A program made the position numbers and the translations under genes. A stretch of 6,407 nucleotides of DNA from Proteobacteria bacterium UBA6729 (GTDB lineage Bacteria; Pseudomonadota; Gammaproteobacteria; Porifericomitales; Porifericomitaceae). The notes under the pieces are model-generated. The model ran no database searches. It worked only from the letters and a program-made list of their open reading frames with translations, and was not told where the DNA came from. Each line of letters begins with the position of its first letter. The first letter of the stretch is position 1. Positions 1 through 5,823 of this stretch are shown piece by piece. The stretch lies in contig DKIB01000020.1 in the NCBI GenBank assembly GCA_002454015.1, positions 2,880 to 9,286 on the forward strand, read 5' to 3'.

Positions 1-265
1 GGCCTGTTATGGCCCAAAACAGTGGCCAGCGTGGGGCAGGAGAGTAACAGGCTGACTGAGGATTCCAGCGCCATCCTGGAGAGTGTGTCCAAAAATTTCA
101 GGAACAGGGCACGCGGCTTTGCTGTTCAGGAACACCCCGAGGATGTTGCGCCCTCCGGGGACATTTCGGGGACTACTGACAGGGCCTCAGCAGCACCCCT
201 TGACCCGGCTTGCCCGCATGGCTTAGCTTGGCCCCCTTGCCTGATGGTCTGACGCGTTGTTACCG
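1..265. other. Leader region upstream of crcB, no recognised gene
   Basis: This stretch holds nothing I can identify. On the plus strand one frame is open from the first base to a TGA at 250-252 (83 codons). By hand count about two thirds of its codons end in G or C. Its translation is hydrophilic at first and becomes Pro/Ala/Cys-rich near the end, and it matches no family I know. It could be the 3' tail of a gene entering from the left, or chance in G+C-rich DNA. The minus strand shows only short broken frames. Small repeats are present: TTCAGGAACA at 97-106 and 125-134, and CGGGGAC at 156-162 and 167-173. There is no tRNA-like T-loop and no convincing fluoride riboswitch. Confidence 0.4.
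134..160. repeat. Imperfect GC-rich inverted repeat upstream of crcB
   Basis: CCCCGAGG at 134-141 can pair with CCTCCGGGG at 152-160 if one C is bulged, leaving a short loop. This gives a stem of about eight pairs roughly 105 bases before the crcB start. It has no T-tract on either side. It could be part of a 5' leader structure or the end of an upstream transcript; its role is unknown. Confidence 0.25.
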
Positions 266-649
266 ATGATAAATGCAGTACTTGCGATTGCTGGTGGCGG
301 GGCACTCGGCGCCGTTGCCCGCTACCTGGTGTATCTGGGCACGGCGCAGCTCCTGGGTACGCACTTTCCGTTCGCCACCCTGATCGTCAACGTTGTGGGC
401 TCGTTCTGTATGGGCCTGCTGGTCGCACTGGTGGCAGCGAGCTGGGCACCGAGCCCGGAGCTGCGTCTGTTCCTGATGACCGGCGTACTCGGTTCATTCA
501 CCACCTTTTCCACCTTCTCGCTGGACTTTGCCACACTCTACGAACGCGGCAAATTCACACTGTGTGCGCTCTACCTCGGTGCCTCGGTAGTACTCTCCAT
601 CGGGGCCTTCTTCCTTGCCCTGTACCTGATCAGGCGGGTCTGGGGCTAA
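266..649 (+). CDS. crcB: CrcB/Fluc fluoride ion channel
   Basis: Small inner-membrane fluoride exporter that lowers cytoplasmic fluoride; the family works as an antiparallel dimer. The product is 127 residues, the usual Fluc length, with four hydrophobic segments at about 3-24, 35-58, 66-91 and 97-122. Family hallmarks are visible: GGALGAVARY at 11-20, the pore asparagine in IVNVVGSF (N42), and GVLGSFTTFSTF at 73-84, which carries the conserved Thr/Ser and the two pore phenylalanines F81 and F84. I chose the ATG at 266 because the protein then begins MINAVLAIAGGG as is typical; a TTG at 257 would add three residues. No clear Shine-Dalgarno sequence precedes either start. The gene stands alone and converges with the minus-strand ATP-grasp gene. 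It has no evident functional link to the one-carbon genes. Confidence 0.95.
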   Translation: MINAVLAIAGGGALGAVARYLVYLGTAQLLGTHFPFATLIVNVVGSFCMGLLVALVAASWAPSPELRLFLMTGVLGSFTTFSTFSLDFATLYERGKFTLCALYLGASVVLSIGAFFLALYLIRRVWG

Positions 650-655
650 GCGCCT

Positions 656-673
656 GCCGGGGTGTCCCCCGGC
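656..673. terminator. GC hairpin just after crcB
   Basis: GCCGGGG (656-662) and CCCCGGC (667-673) form a perfect 7-bp stem with a TGTC loop, starting 7 bases after the crcB stop codon. The position suits a transcript end or 3' stabilising hairpin for crcB. No T-tract follows on either strand, so it is not a canonical intrinsic terminator. Confidence 0.45.
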
Positions 674-727
674 GAAGTCAGACTGACCGCGACAGCAAGG
701 GACGGCGAAATATCAGCGCCGGGCGGG

Positions 728-753
728 CCCGGGTCAGGCCGGGCTGACCCGGG
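728..753. terminator. Perfect 10-bp inverted repeat over the ATP-grasp stop codon
   Basis: CCCGGGTCAG at 728-737 is exactly complementary to CTGACCCGGG at 744-753, with a 6-base GCCGGG loop. The stop codon of the minus-strand ATP-grasp gene (734-736) lies inside the left arm. The structure sits where two convergent transcripts meet and could end either one. It lacks a flanking T-tract, so any termination would be atypical or Rho-assisted, or the hairpin may protect the mRNA end. Confidence 0.45.
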
Positions 754-1828
754 TGACGATGGCTGCCGAGGTGTCGGTCGGGCCCAAGCGCTGCTGCAGG
801 ATACGCAGACGCCTTGCCAGCAGGGCCCATACCGCGGCCTCGCTGGATGCCGCGACCTGGATGGTGCATACCGGTTCCCCGGTCTGATGAATACGCCCGG
901 GGGGAGGACAATCCGCTACCCAGGCAGGCCAGTGCAGGGCAGCCGGGATTTGCACCCGGCGACGGGCGTAACACACCGCCAGGGCACGCGCCCTGCCTGC
1001 CCTGATGTGGCGACAGTGGAGTCGCCCGGCACAGGCCTGCAGATGCAGGGTCAGGGCCGACTGTGTGTGCAGTTCTGCACTGGCCGGGGGGCGTGGATTG
1101 AGTTCCAGAATGTGCATCTGTCCGCCGCTACCCACGATGAAATCCATGCCACACAAGCCCTTGAGCCCGGTGCCCCGTACCAACCGCCACAACCCTGCAG
1201 GCAGGCTGCCGGGGCGGGTACGCATGACTACGGCGTGACGGTAATCACCCTGTGCCGGTGCCAGCGGATAGAGGCGATTCATGCCCAGCAGGCGGAGCCG
1301 GTGACCGTCCGCCAGAAATACCGCTGACCCGGCCTGTCCGGCAATGCGTGGCTGCAGATACATGCCCGGACCCGGACAACTCCGCGACGTTGCCGAACGC
1401 ACATGTCCCCCCCCGCAACCACCGCGCTGCTTCAGCAGCCAGCCGTCGGCCGCGCTGCCTGTCGGGGCAGTCAGACCGAACTCGCGCAGACACGCCGGAT
1501 CGTTCAGACGCTCCACCACGGCTGCGGGATTGCCATACAGTGGCAGTCCTGACTCCCGCGTGATGGCATCAATGAGCCCGGGTTCAGCCTCCAATCCGGC
1601 CCCGGCCACCCAGCCACGCAATGGACGGGACTGCACTACCCGCAGGATGAGCGCCAGCAATCCCTCGGCATCAAAGCGCATGGCCGGGGCCGGCGCGTAC
1701 CACCAGCCCCCCCGCGCCAGCCTGCGGGTATCCATATCAGCACAGGCATCCACCGTGCATACCGCCAGGCCCTCCTGCTGTGCAGAGGCCGCCAGGGCGC
1801 GCACCGAAAGGCCAACCAGCAGGACCAT
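734..1828 (-). CDS. ATP-grasp ligase of the methanopterin/methylofuran C1 gene cluster
   Basis: Predicted ATP-dependent carboxylate-amine ligase of 364 residues, of the type found in bacterial H4MPT-linked C1 clusters (compare the protein called Orf17 in Methylorubrum extorquens). The N-terminus MVLLVGLSVRALAASA is a Rossmann-like pre-ATP-grasp segment. WLLKQRGGCGGGH (130-142) supplies the nucleotide-binding lysine K133 and a glycine loop. YLQPRIAGQAGSAVFLADG (157-175) is the central ATP-grasp strand region. GMDFI and ILELNPRP carry the likely metal ligands D229, E242 and N244. It starts 10 bases after mptG on the same strand, so the two are almost surely cotranscribed. An in-frame start at 2011 is rejected because it would run about 170 bases into mptG and add unlike residues. 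By analogy with archaeal MfnD it may add glutamate during methylofuran synthesis, but a pterin or other substrate is possible. Confidence 0.85.
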   Translation of the reverse strand: MVLLVGLSVRALAASAQQEGLAVCTVDACADMDTRRLARGGWWYAPAPAMRFDAEGLLALILRVVQSRPLRGWVAGAGLEAEPGLIDAITRESGLPLYGNPAAVVERLNDPACLREFGLTAPTGSAADGWLLKQRGGCGGGHVRSATSRSCPGPGMYLQPRIAGQAGSAVFLADGHRLRLLGMNRLYPLAPAQGDYRHAVVMRTRPGSLPAGLWRLVRGTGLKGLCGMDFIVGSGGQMHILELNPRPPASAELHTQSALTLHLQACAGRLHCRHIRAGRARALAVCYARRRVQIPAALHWPAWVADCPPPGRIHQTGEPVCTIQVAASSEAAVWALLARRLRILQQRLGPTDTSAAIVTRVSPA

Positions 1829-1838
1829 ACCGCCGCAG

Positions 1839-2810
1839 CTACGCCACGGAACGGTGCAGTGCCCGCACGGTGGCCCCCCGATTGCGCCCGCCTGCCAACA
1901 CAAATCGCAGTGACTTGCCGTAGCGATCCATTGCCGCCTCTGCTGCCCGCCGAGCCAGGGTGCGCGAGGGGAATAACGCAAACCCCGTTGGCCCCCAGGA
2001 ACTCTGACCATGACTCAGGGCACCATGACTGCGAGCCAGGCTGCGCAGTGCACTGCCGACCCGGGCACTGGTATAGGCCCCGCCCTGTGCGTCCGCAAAA
2101 CAACGGCTCATGGCACGTTGCAGCCTGTTCAGGGCAGCCCCAAAGTCAACGATATCCTGCTCGGCCAGGGCCGGCAGCAGGACGGACAGACACAACTGCG
2201 ACAGCCGCGCCGTATGCAGGGGGGGATGCCGCTGCCCGGGTCGGCTGAAAAAGTCTCGCTCGGCCCGACCGTGCAAGCCTTGCTGTTGCTCATCCAGCAC
2301 CAGCAACAGGGTCCAGTCTGCCGGAAAGGGCAGGCGTGCAATCAATGGTGGCACGCCCTGCCCCGTGGTGCCACCATCCAGCAAAAAACCGCCTGAGGCA
2401 AAGGCGGCAACTCCGATCCCGGAACGCCGCCCCCGGCCCAGCCAGGCCGCCAGCTGGCGTGGATTGCCCGGCCTGCCGTACAGACGCAGCAGGGCCGTAC
2501 CCACTGCCAATGCCAGCTGTGTACCGGAACCCAGACCACTGTGGCGGGGAATCGCCTCACGCAGGTGCAGCACCACCCCGCCCGGGAGCTCCAGCTGCCG
2601 CTGCAATCGCTGCACCAGACTGCGGGCTCGGGCCACCTCTGTGCCAGTCACCTGAATGCAGCCACGCGGTGCCCGTTCGGCTTCCAGCCGCGTAGCCATG
2701 GTGCCCAACGTCAGACCCAGACTGCCGAAGCCGCGACGACCGACACTGCCCTGCAAGTTCAGGAAACCGAGATGCAATCGGGCGGGCGCAACTACGCTGC
2801 AACGTTGCAT
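1839..2810 (-). CDS. mptG: Beta-ribofuranosylaminobenzene 5'-phosphate synthase (beta-RFAP synthase)
   Basis: Catalyses the first committed step of tetrahydromethanopterin-type cofactor synthesis: p-aminobenzoate (4-hydroxybenzoate in some archaea) plus PRPP gives the C-riboside phosphate, CO2 and pyrophosphate. The 323-residue product is a GHMP-kinase-fold protein. The family start VVAPARLHLGFLNLQG lies at 6-21, followed by GRRGFGSLGL (24-33). The glycine-rich GHMP loop IPRHSGLGSGTQLALAVG is at 87-104, LGRGRRSGIG at 124-133, and the C-terminal SSWGPTGFALFPS near 270-282. I chose the ATG at 2810 because AAGG lies 5 bases before it; in-frame ATGs at 2822 and 2831 would add 4 or 7 residues. The gene is first in a minus-strand pair with the ATP-grasp gene and divergent from fhcB. 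A G7 tract lies inside it at 2219-2225. Confidence 0.93.
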   Translation of the reverse strand: MQRCSVVAPARLHLGFLNLQGSVGRRGFGSLGLTLGTMATRLEAERAPRGCIQVTGTEVARARSLVQRLQRQLELPGGVVLHLREAIPRHSGLGSGTQLALAVGTALLRLYGRPGNPRQLAAWLGRGRRSGIGVAAFASGGFLLDGGTTGQGVPPLIARLPFPADWTLLLVLDEQQQGLHGRAERDFFSRPGQRHPPLHTARLSQLCLSVLLPALAEQDIVDFGAALNRLQRAMSRCFADAQGGAYTSARVGSALRSLARSHGALSHGQSSWGPTGFALFPSRTLARRAAEAAMDRYGKSLRFVLAGGRNRGATVRALHRSVA

Positions 2811-2824
2811 ACCAGCCTTCATGC

Positions 2825-2854
2825 TTGCCATGATAACACCGTCGGGGATAACAT
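2825..2854 (+). promoter_or_regulatory. Possible sigma-70-like promoter for fhcBAD
   Basis: TTGCCA at 2825-2830 matches five of six bases of the -35 consensus. TAACAT at 2849-2854 matches four of six bases of the -10 consensus, and the spacer is 18 bases. Transcription would begin near 2861, giving a leader of about 65 bases before fhcB. Both GATAACA repeats fall in or next to this element. It was found by eye only. Confidence 0.3.
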
Positions 2855-2873
2855 ATAGCAGCTGCCAGCAACT

Positions 2874-2890
2874 GCCGGGGGTGGTCCGGC
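2874..2890 (+). other. Small leader hairpin before fhcB
   Basis: GCCGG (2874-2878) pairs with CCGGC (2886-2890) around a 7-base G/T-rich loop, within the predicted fhcB leader. The stem is short, and similar stems are expected by chance in DNA this rich in G+C. It is recorded because it sits between the proposed promoter and the ribosome binding region. Confidence 0.2.
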
Positions 2891-2908
2891 CTGTTCTGTC
2901 GGAAATTC

Positions 2909-2913
2909 AGGAA
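2909..2913 (+). promoter_or_regulatory. Candidate ribosome binding site of fhcB
   Basis: AGGAA lies 12 bases before the ATG at 2926 and 9 bases before an in-frame TTG at 2923. The spacing is long for the ATG and more usual for the TTG, so FhcB may carry one extra N-terminal residue. No better site is nearer. Confidence 0.35.
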
Positions 2914-2925
2914 TATGCACCGTTG

Positions 2926-4173
2926 ATGCCGGAACAAACCCAAACCTGCCCGTTCTGCGCACTGCACTGCGATGATGTGCGGGTGCGCGCTGCTGCCAGG
3001 CCCCGACCCACCACGCGGTGTCCCATCGCTGTGGACGGATACCATCGCGCGAACCTGCAGCTCAAGCCGCAGGTGGACGGTCAACCGGTCTCCATGGCAA
3101 CCGCCTGCCGACAGGCAGCACGCCTGCTGGCCCGAGCCCGGCACCCCCTGTATGCGGGTCTGGCCACCGATGCGGCGGGAATGCGCGCCGTGGTCAGGCT
3201 GGCTGAGCGCACTGGCGGCGTGCTGGACCATGCGAACGGAGACATCATGCAGGTACAGAGTCGTCTCCTCAAGGAACGCGGCTGGATCTCCACCACGCTG
3301 GGGGAGTTGCGACGCAGGGCAGACCTGCTGGTACTGCTGGGCACGGATGCAGTCAGCGCCCACCCCAGGTTTTTTGAGCGTATCCGCGCCCCACAGCAGC
3401 ACCCGCAACTGGAGTGGGTACAACTCGGCGGCAAACCCCCGGGGCGTACCCGGCAGGGTACGGGCCGGCGTGCCTGGCGGCTGGATTGCCCGAACGATGC
3501 CCTGGGCGAAGTGGCCCGTGCCCTGACCCTGCGCCTGCGCGGTCACCCCCTGCCTGCACGCCGCATCGGCGGACTGCCCGCAAGCTCCATAGAGCGACTC
3601 GCCCGGAAGTTGTCCCGTGCCCACTACGCCGTACTGGCCTGGGAGGTGGCGCGTTTGCCGATCACACAGGCGGCGCTGCAGGTACATGCCTTCTGTGACC
3701 TGATCCAGGAACTCAACCAGACCACCCGTGGTGCGGGATTGGCGCTGGGGGGGGGACAGGGTGCCGGCACGGCCCAGACGGTATGTACATGGCTGAGCGG
3801 ACATCCGTTACGGGTCGGCTACACCCGACGGCAGCCCCAATCGGACCCGGTCCGCCATGACTGGCGCCGCATGCTGGCCGGGGGGGACACCGACCTGCTG
3901 GTATGGATCACTGCCTTTGATGGTGGCCTGCTGCCCGAACTGCCCCGGCAGGCCCCGCCGCTGATCCTGCTGGCCCGGGCGGACCGCCCCCCCCCACCCG
4001 GGACGCACATCTACATCCCCATCGCCACCCCGGGCATCGAACACCCGGGCCACCTGTTCAGACTGGACGGGGTTGTGGTGGTACACACGCGAGGCGGCCT
4101 GCGTCCGGCCCGCCATCCCGCCGCTGCCGGGGTGCTGTCCCGTATTGAGGCGCAACTACCGCAGACAGATTGA
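2926..4173 (+). CDS. fhcB: Formyltransferase/hydrolase complex subunit B (FwdB/FmdB-like)
   Basis: FhcB is the bacterial relative of the molybdenum/tungsten subunit of archaeal formylmethanofuran dehydrogenase. In bacteria it is held to have no redox function and serves within the Fhc complex. The 415-residue product opens with CPFCALHCDD (8-17) and has a further Cys at 32, giving C-x2-C-x3-C-x16-C. GDIMQVQ (105-111) and LVLLGTDAVSAHPRF follow, and the family stretch LNQTTRGAGLALGGG and the HPLRVGY motif lie in the second half. Where I expect the archaeal catalytic Cys-His, I read Ala103-Asn104. The start at 2926 places the Cys motif near the N-terminus as in relatives. An upstream in-frame extension to 2656 would overlap mptG and is rejected. 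The gene has G9 (3747-3755) and C9 (3987-3995) tracts, both in frame. Its TGA overlaps the fhcA ATG by one base. Confidence 0.92.
   Translation: MPEQTQTCPFCALHCDDVRVRAAARPRPTTRCPIAVDGYHRANLQLKPQVDGQPVSMATACRQAARLLARARHPLYAGLATDAAGMRAVVRLAERTGGVLDHANGDIMQVQSRLLKERGWISTTLGELRRRADLLVLLGTDAVSAHPRFFERIRAPQQHPQLEWVQLGGKPPGRTRQGTGRRAWRLDCPNDALGEVARALTLRLRGHPLPARRIGGLPASSIERLARKLSRAHYAVLAWEVARLPITQAALQVHAFCDLIQELNQTTRGAGLALGGGQGAGTAQTVCTWLSGHPLRVGYTRRQPQSDPVRHDWRRMLAGGDTDLLVWITAFDGGLLPELPRQAPPLILLARADRPPPPGTHIYIPIATPGIEHPGHLFRLDGVVVVHTRGGLRPARHPAAAGVLSRIEAQLPQTD
3747..3755 (+). repeat. G9 homopolymer tract inside fhcB
   Basis: Nine consecutive G lie within codons for LALGGGQ. The frame continues normally on both sides, so the sequence as given encodes an intact protein. 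Tracts of this length can slip during replication or be misread in sequencing. Confidence 0.9.
3987..3995 (+). repeat. C9 homopolymer tract inside fhcB
   Basis: Nine consecutive C encode most of the PPPP in RADRPPPPGT. Family-like sequence continues in the same frame downstream, so no frameshift is present here. Confidence 0.9.
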
Positions 4174-5816
4174 TGTTGCTGGAACTCAAACACGGGCGGG
4201 TATACGACCCGACCCATGGCATCGATGGTGAACCGCGCACCCTGCATGTACGCAACGGTCGCCTGTGTGCACCGCCGCGTACCGCCCGTCCGGACCAGGT
4301 CTACAACCTGCGCGGTCTGGTGGTGATGCCTGGCGGCATTGACCCCCACACCCATATGGCAGGCGGCAAATCCAATCTTGGTCGGCTGCTGTTGCACGAG
4401 GATCACCGGGATCATCCGGTGGCGGGCGGACGCCTGACCCGGCCCGGCAGTGGTCATGTCGTACCTACCGCGGCCCTCACCGGTTACCGCTATGCCGCAC
4501 TCGGTTACACGACTTGCTTTGAACCTGCCATGCTGCCTGCCAATGCACGGCAGGTCCATCTGGAGTTTGGCGATATGCCGATTATCGACAAGGGCTGCTA
4601 CGTGCTGCTCGGCAATGATGATGTATTGCTGGAGACGCTGGCCGCATCGCGCCACCCCGGTCAGGCCATCCGGGATTATGTCGCATGGATGGTGGCTGCC
4701 ACTCGTGCACAGGCGGTAAAGATCGTCAACCCGGGCGGTATTAATGCCTTCAAATACAACCAACGCAGTTTGGACCTGGACGAACGCAACCGTGGCTACG
4801 GGCTCAGCCCTCGACACATTCTGGTTGAACTGGCACGTGCGGTGCACGAGCTCGGACTGCCCCACCCGCTGCACATCCATGGCTGCAACCTCGGTGCACC
4901 CGGCAGTGTCGATACCAGCCTGCGCACCATCACCGCTCTGGAGGGTATCCCGGCACATCTCACCCACCTGCAGTTTCATGCCTACGGCAATGCGGGCAAG
5001 CGCGGCTTCTCCCCGGGTGGACACCAGCTGGCTGCCGCCGTGAATAACCATCCCAATCTGACCATTGATGCAGGGCAGCTCATGTTCGGTCAGACCCTGA
5101 CCGCATCCGGCGATACCATGCATCAGTACGCCGCCCGTGAGCACGCCAGACCGCGGCGTATGATCTGCATGGATATTGAATGTGAGGCCGGCTGCGGGGT
5201 ACTGCCCTTCCGGTACCGTGAGGCGAGCTTTGTAAACGCCCTGCAATGGGCCGTAGGCCTGCAACTGTATCTGCTGATCGATGACCCCTGGCGTATCTTC
5301 ATGACCACAGACCACCCGAATGGCGGGCCGTTTACCGTCTACCCCAAACTGATCCGTCTGTTGATGGATCGCAGTTTCCGTGAGCAGCAACTGGCAGAGA
5401 TCCACCCCGAGGCAGCAGCGATGAGCGAACTGCGTGGCTTGCAGCGCGAGTACTCCCTGTATGAGATCGCCATCATCACCCGGGCCGGACCCGCCCGCAG
5501 TCTGGGATTGCAGGACCGCGGTCATCTGGGTCGCGGTGCAGTCGCTGACATCGCCGTCTATCGCCCGCAGCGTGATGCAGAGCGCATGTTCAGCGCGCCG
5601 GAGTATGTGTTCAAGAACGGGCAGCTGGTCGCCCGGCGCGGACGTATAGTGGCCCTGCGTGACGGACAACTGCTTGAGGCCCTGCCCGATGGCATGCCCA
5701 AATTGTCGCGCCCGCTGGAGCGTCGCTATAACGACAGCCACGCCGGAGCCGCACACAACTTCCCCATTTCGAATGATGAACTGGCGGAGATCAACAGCCA
5801 GGCCGGAATATGCTGA
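4173..5816 (+). CDS. fhcA: Formyltransferase/hydrolase complex subunit A (formylmethanofuran hydrolase, FwdA-like)
   Basis: Amidohydrolase subunit that hydrolyses the formyl group from the methanofuran analogue to give formate. The 547-residue product has the metal site of the family. VVMPGGIDPHTHMAGGKSN (50-68) gives H59 and H61. AVKIVNPGG (181-189) gives K183, the likely carboxylated lysine. HIHGCNLG (H234, H236) and HLTHLQFHAYG (262-272) give further histidines, and MTTDHPNGGPF (377-387) gives the catalytic-type D380. IECEAGCGVLPFRYR (335-349) is typical of the bacterial subunit. The ATG at 4173 overlaps the fhcB TGA as TGATG, which points to translational coupling; a TTG at 4170 is an alternative. 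No strong Shine-Dalgarno sequence is present, which fits coupling. All metal ligands appear intact, so an active hydrolase is expected. Confidence 0.96.
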   Translation: MLLELKHGRVYDPTHGIDGEPRTLHVRNGRLCAPPRTARPDQVYNLRGLVVMPGGIDPHTHMAGGKSNLGRLLLHEDHRDHPVAGGRLTRPGSGHVVPTAALTGYRYAALGYTTCFEPAMLPANARQVHLEFGDMPIIDKGCYVLLGNDDVLLETLAASRHPGQAIRDYVAWMVAATRAQAVKIVNPGGINAFKYNQRSLDLDERNRGYGLSPRHILVELARAVHELGLPHPLHIHGCNLGAPGSVDTSLRTITALEGIPAHLTHLQFHAYGNAGKRGFSPGGHQLAAAVNNHPNLTIDAGQLMFGQTLTASGDTMHQYAAREHARPRRMICMDIECEAGCGVLPFRYREASFVNALQWAVGLQLYLLIDDPWRIFMTTDHPNGGPFTVYPKLIRLLMDRSFREQQLAEIHPEAAAMSELRGLQREYSLYEIAIITRAGPARSLGLQDRGHLGRGAVADIAVYRPQRDAERMFSAPEYVFKNGQLVARRGRIVALRDGQLLEALPDGMPKLSRPLERRYNDSHAGAAHNFPISNDELAEINSQAGIC

Positions 5817-5823
5817 GCAGCAC

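Larger units (their letters stand above)
2811..2925. promoter_or_regulatory. Divergent intergenic region between mptG and fhcB
   Basis: These 115 bases must hold the start signals of both the cofactor-synthesis pair and the fhc operon. The local base composition is lower in G+C around 2822-2860. GATAACA occurs twice in the same orientation, at 2832-2838 and 2847-2853 (15 bases start to start). The palindrome GCAGCTGC lies at 2858-2865. Either could be a regulator site. I saw no well-spaced minus-strand promoter. Confidence 0.6.

Noticed and set aside
1..30. GGCC-flanked inverted repeat with TGTT and AACA arms at the left edge, as a possible mobile-element end
   Set aside because: The arms are short and interrupted, and no transposase or partner repeat is seen in the window.
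237..265. Fluoride riboswitch directly before crcB
   Set aside because: Only a short 3' look-alike is present. The required upstream hairpin with a complementary loop could not be found.
662..1327. A 221-codon plus-strand open frame after crcB
   Set aside because: It is antisense to the ATP-grasp gene, which has conserved catalytic residues. The frame is rich in Gly, Arg, Pro and Cys with no motif.
1829..2011. N-terminal extension of the ATP-grasp gene by 61 codons
   Set aside because: It would overlap mptG in another frame. The typical pre-ATP-grasp start begins at the ATG at 1828, 10 bases after the mptG stop.
2656..2925. N-terminal extension of fhcB by 90 codons
   Set aside because: It would overlap the start of divergent mptG and adds Arg/Pro-rich residues unlike the family. 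The Cys motif near the N-terminus supports the start at 2926.
2557..3804. A 415-codon minus-strand open frame opposite mptG's 5' end, the divergent promoter region and fhcB
   Set aside because: It spans two divergent real genes and their promoter, is low in recognisable protein features, and mirrors codon bias of fhcB.
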